In this document: one piece after another, positions 23,604 through 33,765 of the stretch
How positions within the stretch are numbered: position 1 is the stretch's first letter
Layout: each line of letters starts with the position of its first letter
Assembly: GCA_013368375.1 (NCBI GenBank)
Contig: JAACJP010000044.1
Coordinates: forward strand, 248,001-312,000
Length of the DNA: 64,000 bases
Reading direction: 5' to 3'
Source of the DNA: Tricholomella constricta
Lineage: Eukaryota; Basidiomycota; Agaricomycetes; Agaricales; Lyophyllaceae
Position numbers and translations under genes: made by a program
The notes under the pieces: generated by a model
The model's input: only the letters and a program-made list of their open reading frames with translations
Database searches by the model: none
Told to the model about the DNA's origin: nothing

Positions 23604-25448
23604 TCAACGTGCAGCCGCAGGCCGATCCTTTCGCGGTCTCCCATTATCACCACCACCAGCACCATGCGCCCCACTCCCACTCCCATTCCCTTTCCCATGT
23701 CCATGTCTCGGTCCCCTTGGCGTCGTCGGAGCCGACACAGACCCCCCCGACATCGGAGTCGCAAGACACAGGCCAGGGCCAGACGACCATGACGACGACG
23801 CCGCCTTGGTGACGATGCGCGGGATGGGCGGGAGCGACTTTGGATTAAACTTCTGGGGCGGCTGTAAAGGCAAAGGCTGGGCGCGCTTTTGAGAAACTGA
23901 ATTTGCCGTCGCTTCAGCAGCAGGAGGAGGAGGAGCAGGAGCAGTAAGAGGGGGAGGAGGGGGGGGAGGACGTCGTGGCGGGGCAGCTGCGGGTGGCGAA
24001 GGTCGTGCGCCGCCTTGCTGTGGTTGTGGTTGTGGTTGTGGTTGTGGTGTTGTGAGCCTCGTTTCGTGACCTGCACGGACACGGACCTGCTCGGGGCGTG
24101 GGGCCACCGCCGCGGTGGCGATGATCTCTGATAGCCAGGATGGTGTGGGACGGGACGGGGCGAAAGGTGCGGGTCGCGACGTGGATAGCGACATCGAGGA
24201 AGCAGTGGATTTATTTTTGTTTTGTGGTGCGAGTCGAGGATCCAGCGTCCCCAACGACGGTGTAGGTGGCAACGATGGCGGCTCCGAGTGTGGAACAGGG
24301 GACGGTCGGGAATGTGGATGTGGATGTGATGAGGTTACTGAGGGTTCGCGTTGGAGCCGATGTTCATGTGGCGCTGGTTGCTGCGAGGATGAGCACGATG
24401 AGCATACCGAGTTGAGGGGAGGCCGGGGGGTCATGTGCGCTAACCGAGGATCCATAGGGGGTGGCGCTGGGACAGGAATTGGTCAGCAAGAAACCTGCCG
24501 GATTTCATTTATGATAGCAACTCTCACACTGAGTTTTGACCGCGAAGCCTGAATCATACACATTGAGGTTGCCCGCCGTCGAGGCACACAATGGGCTTCT
24601 CATCTCCTCAGCAGTCGACATCGCTCTCGGTTGCTCTTGAACGTTCGGCGGTGGTACGTTTTCATCCGTCGTCAGCCTTTGCCGCTTTAGCTCGGGGGCG
24701 TCGGCGGCCACTGGCTCCTGCCATTGCACCCGCTTGAGACTGGTGCGCGAATACGTGAGCCCGTCTGGGGAGACATCGATCTGTGGCTGGTGGCTCTCCA
24801 CCGGATTGACATGTGGTAGTTGGGTGGCAACGAACTGCATACGATGAGTAGTTCAGCCAACTCCCTAGAATGAGATAACAACACATAACTTACACCAGTC
24901 AACACCAAGTTTCCGATGATATAGTACGACCGCTTAACACTGATACCCGCATGTCAGTCAAGCTGTCGAATGACAAGACGAACGACACACACAGATAAGA
25001 GAACTGTCTGAACACATCCTCCATGATCGCATCGTAATGCTCGTCCTGCTTCTCCCTCAACAGCGCAAACATCACAAACCAATCATCACACGAGAACTCC
25101 CCATCCTCCGCCGTGCCCATCAACGAAACGATGCAATCATCATCCAACAAAAGCCTCTTAAGCCACTAACAGCGCCATATCAGATCAAAACGCGCATATA
25201 GGCATAGATCGAGAGAGAGAAGTCTTGTGGCGCACCCCGAAGTGTTGTTTACTCGTCAAGGGCTGTAACACCGCTGTGAGAGCGACGACGTAGCTGGACG
25301 TCCCTAGGCGGACGGTATCGGTCCCGGTGCGTCCTTCGAAGCGCATTTTGCGTGCGCGGTGGAGATAACTGCGGGCGGCGTGAGGGATACGAACGCCGAG
25401 ATCGTAGATGTCGTGCACCAGGCGGGAGTGGTCGTAGACGATGTCCAT
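23604..25448 (-). CDS. Unidentified protein with long disordered tail
   Basis: No family is recognised. The N-terminal part starts MDIVYDHSRLVHDIYDLG and, over about three exons, gives a compact helical region: VALTAVLQPLTSKQHFG, LKRLLLDDDCIVSLMG, SCDDWFVMFALLREKQDEHY, MEDVFRQFSYL and SYYIIGNLVLTG. The remainder is low complexity, rich in Pro, Ser, Gln, His and Asn, including a PQPQPQPQPQ stretch and poly-Pro, and ends GRPRKDRPAAAR at 23604. A folded N-terminus with a disordered tail would suit a regulatory or scaffold protein, but nothing shows a function. An in-frame upstream Met at 25505 is possible. It neighbours the PHO80-like cyclin gene, transcribed the same way. Confidence 0.55.
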
Positions 25449-25516
25449 GGTCACGGTGTCGCGGAATGTGGAGGTGGCGGCTTTGTGATCTGTCCGGCAA
25501 ATCACTGGGAAGGGCC

Positions 25517-25534
25517 GGGGGGGGGGGGGGGGGG
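25517..25534. repeat. Homopolymer run of 18 G
   Basis: Eighteen G in a row on the plus strand, followed after four bases by another shorter G run (about 25540-25547). It lies just upstream of the start of the minus-strand gene ending at 23604. Confidence 0.9.
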
Positions 25535-25818
25535 AGAGTGGGGGGGGAAAGGAGAAACGAAGAAGGCGGCGCGTCGTTATATATGAGATGGTAACGTGAC
25601 CGTGACGGGTGATGAAGCTGAAGCAGGACCTCGATGATCAACGAAAGCAATGGCCGAATTACAAGCAACATTTTTGAAATTATAACGTTCACCAGGGACA
25701 TATAGTGGTACTACTATCAACATGTCACGATATATGTAAAGGGAAACACTGACTCTATGCCGGTGCAGGCCTCGGGCCTTCTATATATACGCCCTCCCCT
25801 CAAAACACCAAAACCCAG

Positions 25819-27636
25819 CTAAGGACTCCGCATCACCTCATCCCCCGTTTGCGCACCTGCTGCCCACGGCACGTGCACCCCTCTCACCCGCTTACGCACT
25901 CTCCCCTTACCTACACTCCCTGCACTCCCCCGCCTCACCCTCTGCACCCTCCCCTCACCCTCCCCATCACTCCCACTCCCATCCTCCCACCCATCCTCTT
26001 CCTCGTCCCCAGCCTCATCTCCCGTATCCCACACCCCACTCGCACAGCTTCCCGTCCGCCGCCGCGCAGGCGTACGTACATGCGCCTCCCCTCCCTCCCC
26101 TGCCTCAACTCCATCCATCCCATCCCCATTCCCGACCCCATCCCCGCCCCCCTCATCCTCCCCTCCCCAACTGCCCGCATCCGCATCCGAAAACACACTC
26201 CCGCCCACGCTCGCACGCCCAGGCCGGATCGTCGGCTCATCATCTGTCGTCTCCGTATCTGCCTCCGTCTCCGTCTCCGTTTCGGTTTCGGTTTCCGTCT
26301 CCGTGTCGTTCTCGTTTTCTGCCTCTGCCGGGGTTTGACTTCGTGTATAAGCCGCGTGAGACAATGTGGATGTGGACGAGGACGTGGATGGAGGATAAAA
26401 CGAATGCTGGGGGTGTGGGTGCGGGTGTGGATGCGGATGTGAGTGGCGCGACGACGAGGATGCCGATAGAGGTTGTGCAGACGTAGATGGCGCAGGGGAG
26501 GGCGAGGGCGAGGCAGACGCAGGGGGCGGTGAGTGTCGTTGTGGATGTGTCGTCTGACCCGGAAGCGTGCCCCCGTATGCGTCGATCGCGCCCATCTGGC
26601 GGAAGCTCGTGTGGGGCGGCGTCTGGCTCGTGTCGACCTGGGGCTGAGCTTGTGCTTGGCCTTGAGCTTGACCTTGTGAGATGGACGTCGGGGTCTGGGG
26701 TGCAGAAGACGGGGATGTGGGCACGGGTGGCACAGTGTCGGTGGAGAAGAGGATGAGCTGCTCTGCGTAGCGCTGCATCTCTGCTGTGGAGATGACCAAG
26801 CGAAAGTCATTCAGAAGGAGAAACTGCAGCTCGAGCTGGTTCAGTTCCGCTAGTGGCAGGCCCCCCACCTGTCATTGGTGGCAGGATTAGTAAGTGAAAA
26901 AAAAAATTGAAGAAAGGGAGAGATGGTACGTTATACGGACCTTTGCATAACGGGAGTTGGTGTAAAAGACATCACTGAAAAACTTGCTCGCGACGGTGAC
27001 GCCTGCGATGACGAGCCTGTGGATGTTGAAGGAGTCGATGACAAAGCTTCGGCCGACGGCATCGTTGCTGAGCTTGCTCATGCGGTCAAAGTAGACGAGG
27101 AGGGCGAGGAAGACCTCGTTGGTGGTGGGGCAGTACTTGAGGATGCGGAGGAGGTACGCTTCCAGGGAGATAGTGGGGACGTTACGGGCGTGGAACGTCA
27201 GCGTTGCCGCTGGGGTGGTCAGCGCCGTCCGGGACGCCGTAGTGAGGGTGGGCCAGAGCTGAGTGTGGGTGTGGGTGGAGGGGTGGGGGTGCAGTGCGTT
27301 TTGAGGCGCTGTCGTACAAGGCGAGAGCGAGTCGTTGGTGGCCGCGATTTGGGTGAGCAGGGATGCGAGCAGGCGGAGGAGGTCTGGCGCCGGGTACGAG
27401 TGGATGTTGAGCGGGGGCGGGGTCGACACCGGCGCCGGGGAAGGGGGCGGGGTTGCGGGGCGGATTTGCAGCTGGACTGGGGGGCGGGCGGGCGGCGGCG
27501 GCGGTGGGAGCGGGGCGGAGGAGGAAGACGTGGTGACTGCTGGTCGGGAGATTGGTTTGCGATATGACGAGGATGAGCGATGGGGGCCAACAACAACGTC
27601 TGCGGGCGGGTTGAACGGCGGTGCGATCGCCAGCAT
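25819..27636 (-). CDS. PHO80-like cyclin
   Basis: Cyclin of the Pho80/PCL type, the regulatory partner of a Pho85-class kinase; such pairs control phosphate, glycogen or cell-cycle responses. It starts MLAIAPPFNPPADVVVG, with a Pro/Ser-rich lead. The cyclin box reads ISLEAYLLRILKYCPTTNEV, then LALLVYFDRMSKL, FNIHRLVIAGVTVASKFFSD and FYTNSRYAK. After an intron (ends CAATGACAG) comes VGGLPLAELNQLELQFLLLN, the classic end of the box. The second half is low complexity: Gln/Ala pairs, a His-Pro run, an acidic ETETETE run encoded by a simple repeat, and a basic end near GSVGKGRVRKRVRG. The stop is at 25821-25819. Fold and family are clear; which Pho80/PCL branch is not. Confidence 0.85.
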
Positions 27637-27810
27637 GACCAGAGAACGAACGACAAACCCAATGCTGCAAATCAAATCTTGACAGATGGTGATTGGCTGT
27701 TACTTTGTTGCTGTTTGTTCCTCGCACGTGGTGATCGACCCACTCCATGGCGCACGTGGGTCAATGTGGCGTCCGTCTCCACCGTCTTCGAACGTTCAAG
27801 AGATCCTCTC

Positions 27811-27910
27811 ATCATGGTTGGGTACGTACTTCGAAGGCAATCGTTTGTACACGCTACACTGTCTACATGCTCTATTCATAACAAAGGAGCACCGTATGAT
27901 TACAGCAGTT
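27811..27910 (+). repeat. Dispersed repeat, copy 1 (about 100 bp)
   Basis: This begins ATCATGGTTGGGTACGTACT and ends GATTACAGCAGTT. It aligns along its whole length with 31547-31645, in the same orientation, at roughly 85 percent identity by eye. The two copies bracket the 3.6 kb holding the insertion-bearing gene and the HNH nuclease. Confidence 0.8.
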
Positions 27911-28422
27911 TCGTGTGATTGCTTACACATGATCTAATAATTTAAAGGTCCTATAGTCCGATAGAATGATCGTAAGAAAATAGTGATAGTTCGTTATATG
28001 CCTGTACAGACTCTATTGCCCCGCTGGGGTCTCCTAGATCCCAAAGCATTTCGGCTTGAGAGCCAAGGGGGTCTGAAAGAGCGAGGGATGTCACCCAAGC
28101 GGCTATCAGAACAATAGAGCAAGTAAAGGTATAAAACGAAGTAGAAAAATGAAAGTGTAATAAAAAAGTATTAAAAGAAGATATAATAACGAGTAGGAGT
28201 GGGAGGGTGGTGTAACGAAGTTACAGAGTTGGGCGACCTTGCTGTTCACGCTGCACGTAAGATTGACTAGTCGTCTATTTGCTACGTGTAGGTGGTGTTA
28301 CAAGGTCTACTGTTTACTTATGTAATATACCAACCGCTGGGCATATCCTGACATGTCAACTTCAATGCTGGCATACCCGTTACCTAAAGTCCTTGTCAAG
28401 TTGTGCGAGTGAATGAGAAAGA
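27911..28422. other. Intergenic, no gene seen
   Basis: AT-rich sequence with purine-rich stretches around 28080-28200. No frame of notable length and no tRNA-like T-arm could be supported. Confidence 0.45.
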
Positions 28423-29616
28423 TTAACAACGCACATGTTCGACACGGAGGGTAAGGGATGCCCTACTACTTGCTGGAACGACGAGATGGGTAGGGTTTGT
28501 CAGAGCAGTGGCAAGCTTCTTCACCAATGACTGGACAAAGTAAGTTGTAAAGTCAGGGGATGCGACATCCGGCACACCGACTTTGACAAGGCCTAAGAGA
28601 AATACAGCTTAGTGAACGGCTGAGAGTGCTTTGAGATATATACACACCTAGCCCAGATATTGCTGCAGTAGCCTTTTGCAGTTCCCTCGGGATATGTGAT
28701 GCCTCGACTCGCCATTCACCTGGAGCGCAGGCGATGTGGTCTGAAACCATGGCTTCGATGGCCACTGCAGACTTTGACCTAATGTGATTGTCTTCGATAT
28801 AGAGGTGGAGAGTCTGGGAGGTAAGCTCAGCATGTTCTTCTGAGGGGGGCAGGAGCGGTCTTACTCGCTTGTGAGGTCCGTCTGTTGGGAGTCATTCCAC
28901 TAAGCCGCGCGGCTTTGTGGAATGACTCCCAACATAAAGTAAACCCGACCCATCTGGTCGGTGTCTACCCCCCTATGGTCCAACAATCGGCTGGCCGGTA
29001 ACCGCATCGGGGTGATGTTACTCCATATTTAAGTAGTGGACCTAATTTGGGCTCAAAGGCTTATGCCAGGATATTGCCGCTATGGGGGGTCGAACTACCA
29101 ACGCCTTGATGGGTCGTCGGGTTTACTTTATGTTGGGAGTCATTCCACTAAGCCGCGCGGCTTAGTGGAATGACTCCCAACACCGTCGAGACACGGGTGT
29201 GCGGAGCCATGAATACGAGCATCGATGGTGACCTGGAGAGCACAAAGTCCACGTCAGTGGTCCAACATGCAAGAGCTGATTTTTCTTGTTAGACTTACCG
29301 AAGATGGAGCACCACCGTCAATGACTGTGCCACCACCGCTGATGTCCTCTCGACGTCGTCCGTGGTGAGGGGCTCGTCCGTGCTGAAGCCATTGTCAGGA
29401 TTGAGAAGTTGTTTCCTGTGTGTCTTCTTGTTCGTCGTTGAGTTGAGGCGCACGCTGCTCGGCCACTGATCGGGCTGCTTGTCAATGAGGGCACGGAGCT
29501 CGCGACTGTTGAGAAGGCTTCGGGAAATCATGAGGTTTTAAGAAAGAATGAGACCAGAGAGAGGGAACGAGAACTTACACAAGTTCAGCAAGCTGATAAG
29601 GCCGGGGACGGTTCAT
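28423..29616 (-). CDS. Basidiomycete hypothetical gene carrying an LTR-like insertion
   Basis: Function unknown; resembles uncharacterised Agaricomycete proteins whose N-terminus reads R-P-Y, a Leu-rich helix, then WPSSVRL and a NPDNGFSTDEPL segment. The start is MNRPRPYQLAELV at 29616; an intron (GTAAGT...GAAG) leads to LLNSRELRALIDKQPDQWPS. A second intron (GTAAGT...CTCCAG) leads to SPSMLVFMAPHTRVST. At this point a 300-bp element (28883-29182) is inserted. Beyond it the same frame resumes as DLTSEEHAELTSQTLHLYIE, GEWRVEASHIPRELQKATAA and, after another intron, VKVGVPDVASPDFTTYFVQS, ending VEHVRC (TAA at 28425-28423). Unspliced, the element introduces a stop. Removed from GT to AG as an intron, it would leave one extra Thr codon. 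It may therefore be functional or a recent disruption. Confidence 0.6.
28878..28882. repeat. Target-site duplication, left copy (CCGTC)
   Basis: CCGTC immediately precedes the TG end of the element and is repeated directly after its CA end. Confidence 0.8.
28883..29182. mobile_element. 300-bp LTR-like/MITE-like insertion with palindromic ends
   Basis: The element begins TGTTGGGAGTCATTCCAC and ends with the complement of the same sequence, giving TG...CA termini. Each end is itself a 52-bp palindrome centred on AAGCCGCGCGGCTT (28883-28934 with one mismatch pair, 29131-29182 perfect). The inverted symmetry continues inward for about 20 bases as TAAAGTAAACCCGAC and CCCATC. CCGTC is duplicated on both sides. 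A TATTTAAG box lies near 29027. TG...CA ends plus a five-base duplication fit a solo LTR, and AAGCCGCGCGGCTT centres are, to my knowledge, common at basidiomycete LTR ends. The terminal inverted repeats also fit a non-autonomous DNA element. There is no coding capacity. Confidence 0.85.
29183..29187. repeat. Target-site duplication, right copy (CCGTC)
   Basis: CCGTC directly follows the CA end of the 300-bp element, matching 28878-28882. Confidence 0.8.
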
Positions 29617-29945
29617 GGTTCCGGGCGTAGTTTCGCGTGTGTTCATTGAGAGTAAAATTCCACAGGAGACATAGAGAAGGAGAGAGCTTCAAAAAGGCCT
29701 CGAGCAGCCGCCGTTGAAGGCGATCGAGTCGATCGAGGCAAACGACGCAATGGAGCGTCGCATGCCGGGCCCAAAGAGTGAGACTAGAGAGCGTGTGCGA
29801 GGGGCCGGGAGCGGGAGAACAAGATCGAGAGTTTTTAGCTGCCAAAGTTCCCAGAACGGAAGAGATCGCACAGAAATATTAAAGCCCGTTTAGTCACACA
29901 TAAGAGAAAAGTAACAATAAAAGTCGCAGTACGGTCTATCGAGGG

Positions 29946-31179
29946 CTATCGAGGGGAGCGGGGACCAGCGTTTGCGGTCGCATCAGGCGCCGAAACCGCA
30001 ACGTTACCAGCAGGCGTAGCAAGTGCCTGTGATACAGCATCCAAAATCGCCATCGATGAGCCATCTTCCGCCAAAACTTTTGTAGTTTCCAAATCGCGTA
30101 AGTAGGCATCAATTGTTTCCGCCGCTCCAGAAGCGTGTGCAATCTTGGCACATGCAGCATGTAAAGCGAGGTATCGAGGGTCGGGGAGAGGAAGCTGAGT
30201 CTGGTTATCGGTGAACTGTATAATCGTCCCAGCTGGTAGAGATGACGCAAACGGGTTGGCCTTCCCAAGCTTGTAGGCGTTTTGCTGGCCCTACCATGTA
30301 CTGAAGCATTAGCTCGAGGTGGGGAAGATCCGGGTTAGCATACCTCCAAGGGCTCCAACCAAATATCAAACCCCCCAAACTTTTTATGCTCGTCAAGTGA
30401 GAGTGTCATCACGTTTTCAAGCCGGTTGATGTCATTGCCGTTGACTTCTGAAATATCGATTCCCGTGAATAAGGTAATGATCTCAGCCGATTTCGCACGC
30501 TGTAGTGGGTAAAGTTAGGTTCGTGACGCTGCAGGGTTTGAACATACAGCTTGATTACTGTGGGTCTTATTGATGCCAAAAGGGATGATATGAGCCGCCT
30601 CAGTGTACTTGTATTCATCCCCTGGCTGGTAAACCTGCAGATGCTTGAGAGCATGACGCATATCCATAATTCCCGAAATTACGCAGCGCGCGCCGTCACG
30701 CTTCAAACACTAATGGATATGTCAGAAGGATTCATAAATCTAGTAATCCGGACTTACGAGATCCTTCAAGGTCTGTTGGTCGCGCTTTGCAGATTCGATT
30801 AAGGACGCAAGATTTTCCCGGGTAATCTCTGCGGAGCGTCGAGAGGGATGGTCAGACACCGCGGGGGTACGTCCGCCTTGAGCCTTCACTGCAATGAAGA
30901 GTTAGGAGTCGACCCACGGTAGGAACACCTTTTTCACCCACTTGGAATCAAAAGTCCTTTGAGATAATGATCGTACAACCCGTAAAGTTGATCGTCGTTT
31001 TGACAAGCTGTGATGGCATGCGCAACTTCCTCCCGTCCGTCTGGGGTGGGTGCATGATCGAGCATGGCGATGAGGAGCGATGCAGCCTTAGCATGGCTCT
31101 TCTTGTTTGCCCCGGACGCGTGCCCCTTCGCCCGTTCGGAATAGGCGAGAAGGGAATTACGGGTGAGGGTTGAAATCAT
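29946..31179 (-). CDS. HNH-nuclease domain protein, basidiomycete type
   Basis: Protein with an HNH_2-like nuclease domain of a type found in many copies in Agaricomycete genomes; cellular role unknown. It starts MISTLTRNSLLAYSERAKG; the first region (LLIAMLDHAPTPDGREEVAH) is helical. An intron leads to RENLASLIESAKRDQQTLKD, another to CLKRDGARCVISGIMD. The nuclease core follows: YTEAAHIIPFGINKT (the AHII His), GIDISEVNGNDINRLENV, and MTLSLDEHKKFGGFDIWLEP (the N...H part). The C-terminal part, YLALHAACAKIAHASGAAET followed by VLAEDGSS, is the usual tail of this family, ending AGPRSPR with TAG at 29948-29946. All catalytic positions seem present. Upstream exons cannot be excluded. Confidence 0.8.
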
Positions 31180-31314
31180 GTTGGTTCATGTCTAAGCGTG
31201 GCTGTGACCTGTCACACCTTGACCTCGTCCTTGTCAGGTACACCTGGTCCTCCCACAGTTTGAGCCTAATAATAGTTAGTGGCGTTGAGTGTCACCGACT
31301 ACAATCATCCTGAA

Positions 31315-31525
31315 TATCAGCTGATTCACCATGCGCTCGAGCCCTCTCGAGCCTCATCACGTCCGTCTACGACTGCGCCAGTTTGCCCATCAACTCCGTT
31401 CTGACTCCCACCTCGCCAGCTCCTTGTCCATCTGCTGAAACCGCTTTGCCACCCAATCAATCGTATTTTTTGGATTTTTCATAGCTTCCGGAGCTTGCTC
31501 TCGTTCTCAGTGCTGAGCCTGGTGC
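31315..31525 (-). pseudogene. Remnant of the coiled-coil family gene
   Basis: Minus-strand piece matching the region just N-terminal to the coiled coil of the genes at 33766-38813, including the stretch spelling AAKQ...EELARWESE and LMGKLAQSQTDV in those copies. It has lost both ends of the gene, contains a ten-base internal duplication near 31341-31350, and ends about 20 bases short of the dispersed repeat at 31547. It cannot encode a product on its own. Confidence 0.75.
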
Positions 31526-31546
31526 CGCATACTCAAGCACATCCAA

Positions 31547-31645
31547 ATCATGGTTGGGTACGTACTTCGAAGACAACCGTTTCTGCACGCTACACTGCCT
31601 ACATTTTTTTTCATTACAAAGGAGCACTATGTGATTACAGCAGTT
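31547..31645 (+). repeat. Dispersed repeat, copy 2 (about 100 bp)
   Basis: Direct-orientation partner of 27811-27910, from ATCATGGTTGGGTACGTACT to GATTACAGCAGTT, with scattered substitutions and one T-run expansion (TTTTTTTT). It separates the coiled-coil remnant from coiled-coil gene A. Confidence 0.8.
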
Positions 31646-31723
31646 CTATTATGACGCCTAGCTGCGATATACAGATTTAGACAAAGTAAAGAGAAGAAGA
31701 GATACAGCCATCCGAAAGCACAT

Positions 31724-32846
31724 TCAGAAAGCAAAAAGTCCAGAACCAGAGCCGGTAACTAGATCTATGGCCCCATCAGAGGCGAGAAGATCCTTCAACG
31801 CGTCGGATCCAGAGAGGAGGGTTCTCGCATGCGCTCGCCGGAGCTCCGGCGTCTTGAGCCCCGCGAACGCACGGCGCCAGTTCCTCGATGCGTCGTTGGG
31901 CTGAGACTGTTCTGCGACACCCGCTATGAGCCCAATGTGGGTTTGCGCTCTGTCGACAAGGTGGCGTAGCCGGATGCGGTCTAGCGCAGCAGAGTCCTGT
32001 CCGGAGAACTGAAGATTGAATCAGAATGAGTAAGTGCACGATCGAATGGCGAGAGTGGCTATAACTTACGCTGTTTGCTATAACAGCCATTAGGTCCTGG
32101 TTCTGTTCGACAAGTGCGGCCACTTCGCGCTGGAGGTTGCGGATGTGCATGTCCTGGACCCGGTTTACTTCTTCCTGCTTGGTTTGCGCCTCCGCCAACC
32201 CCGTCTCTAACGTCGCCTGCATGTCCTGTAACTCCTCCAACTGCCCCTTCACGTCCTCCATCTCCTCCTCCAATGCCGTCTCCAAGCCATTCACCTCCTC
32301 TATCTCGCTCTCCTCCTCCTCCGACTCCGTCTCCGAGTCCTCCTCTGTGTCGCTCTCCACCTCCTCCGACTCCGAGTTATTCACCTCCTTTGGCTCGCCA
32401 TCCACTACCTCTGTCTCTGTCTCTGCTGCCTCTAAAATTGCCTTTGCCTCTGCATCCGTCCCCATCATAACGACCTTCAATAACTTCAATTGCGCCTTCG
32501 CCCTCTCCCACTCTGCATCTGACCACACCCCTTCGTCCTTCTTCTCCTGCCACTCCCTCAATAACCCCGCCTCCCAGACGTCCGCCTTCGGCCCCCACTG
32601 CCAGTGTTCATTCAGCCTCTCCATTTCGTCTTTCATGCAGGTCACCTCTGTTCCCATCTCTTTCGTACCCTCGAAAGTGCTGTGTTCTCTTTCTTTTATG
32701 CTCCAGATCCTCTGGATCCGTGTGGTTGACGTTGAGGATGAGGATGATTTTGTTTGACAGACTGTGGGCGGGGGGAGGGGGGAGGGGGAAGATCTGTAAT
32801 GAGATGTGGATGTGCAGAGATGATGGGGGTAATGGGAAAGTATCAC
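31724..32846 (-). CDS. Coiled-coil family gene A, C-terminally truncated
   Basis: Diverged member of the family at 33766, 37097 and 41440. From a Met at 32846 the frame starts with a Ser/Pro-rich lead of doubtful reality; internal Mets at 32657 or nearby could be the true start. Then come MERLNEHWQWGPKADVWEAG and an acidic Glu/Ser coiled coil (EEVESDTEEDSETESEEEES, EEMEDVKGQLEELQDMQATL). One intron (GTAAGT...CTTCAG) separates this from DSAALDRIRLRHLVDRAQTH and NWRRAFAGLKTPELRRAHA, the shared C-terminal domain. The protein ends LVTGSGSGLFAF (TGA at 31726-31724), short of the RRSGDxxAHE part of the other copies; the sequence after the stop matches their 3' flank, so about 60 codons have been deleted. 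It lacks the N-terminal domain of the family. Confidence 0.65.
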
Positions 32847-32857
32847 TGTGAGTTACA

Positions 32858-33530
32858 GTATGAGCGAGTGTTGCCAACGTGTAGCGAAAGGTGTGACTTG
32901 TTGAGTCAAGCTTCGATGCAGAGTATCGCTACCCACAACTACGTAGAGGGTGGCTACTTATAGGTAAACGGCAGTAATAAAAAGTCCGCCACAAGATTGA
33001 CACGAGGCAACTGTGCTGTGAAGGAAAGCGGTAAAAAATAGGAAAAGGGGAAGAAGGGTGGAACAAGAAGAACGAAAGAGAACAAAAGCGGTGGGCGTAA
33101 GCGTAGGCTCAACACAGCCGTTACGATTTCAGCATAAATTTGACACCGAATTATAATCCAGACACGGAACAACAAAAATTCTGATAACTTGAACGTCGAG
33201 TCCCACTGCTCGCCTGATAGAATACTGTGAATTACCGTCAACACCGTGCTCAGTCTTCCGGGATCTGGACCTCCCAACTTGAAATTGGATTGGGACATCC
33301 ATGTCTTTTGAAATTATATCAATGACTGCCAATGTGACTCGTGTACCATGTCTTCCGAGCCTTGCCACCCTAGTTGGTCTAACGCCGTTAGAAATACAAT
33401 AATTTATTGACCTCCAACACATTGAATTTCGTCCACGATGGCTCGTAATCCACGGCGCCCCCGGCTACCGCAAATGCAAGGGTTTTGAGGACCTTAGAGC
33501 ATAAAGTCGACTATTAGGAATCAATCTGTT
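32858..33530. repeat. Duplicated spacer, copy 1
   Basis: First of three related spacers (also 36451-36880 and 40861-41240). Shared landmarks are GAGTGTTGCC, CTACGTAGAGGG, GATTGGGACATCCAT and, further on, GGGTTTTGAGGACCTTAGAG with CATAAAGTCGAC. In each case it lies between a family gene's 3' flank and the upstream unit. Confidence 0.8.
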
Positions 33531-33765
33531 CTCAGTCTCGAACGGAGATGATAGCTATTGGTCAATATGTTGTCGCGTAAGACCCGACCGCATATAAATA
33601 TCACAGCCCAGATTCAGACAGTTTACAGAAAGCATGGGTATCTATGTCGGTATGTATGTGAAGAGAGCAAAGATATCGATACAAATACAGCCAATCGAAA
33701 GCAAGTTTCAGAAAGCAATAAGAAACACAAAAACACGAAAAGACAAAGCAAAAAGAACAACATGC

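Noticed and set aside
25849..26442. Pro-rich plus-strand frame of 197 codons
   Set aside because: Antisense to the low-complexity tail of the PHO80-like cyclin.
28537..28565. Possible pseudo-attachment or tRNA site near the insertion-bearing gene
   Set aside because: No tRNA arm or repeated core could be found; the area is a normal exon of the host gene.
32114..32757. Ser/Thr-rich plus-strand frame of 206 codons
   Set aside because: Antisense to the acidic coiled coil of gene A; Glu-rich codons read backwards give Ser/Leu-rich frames.
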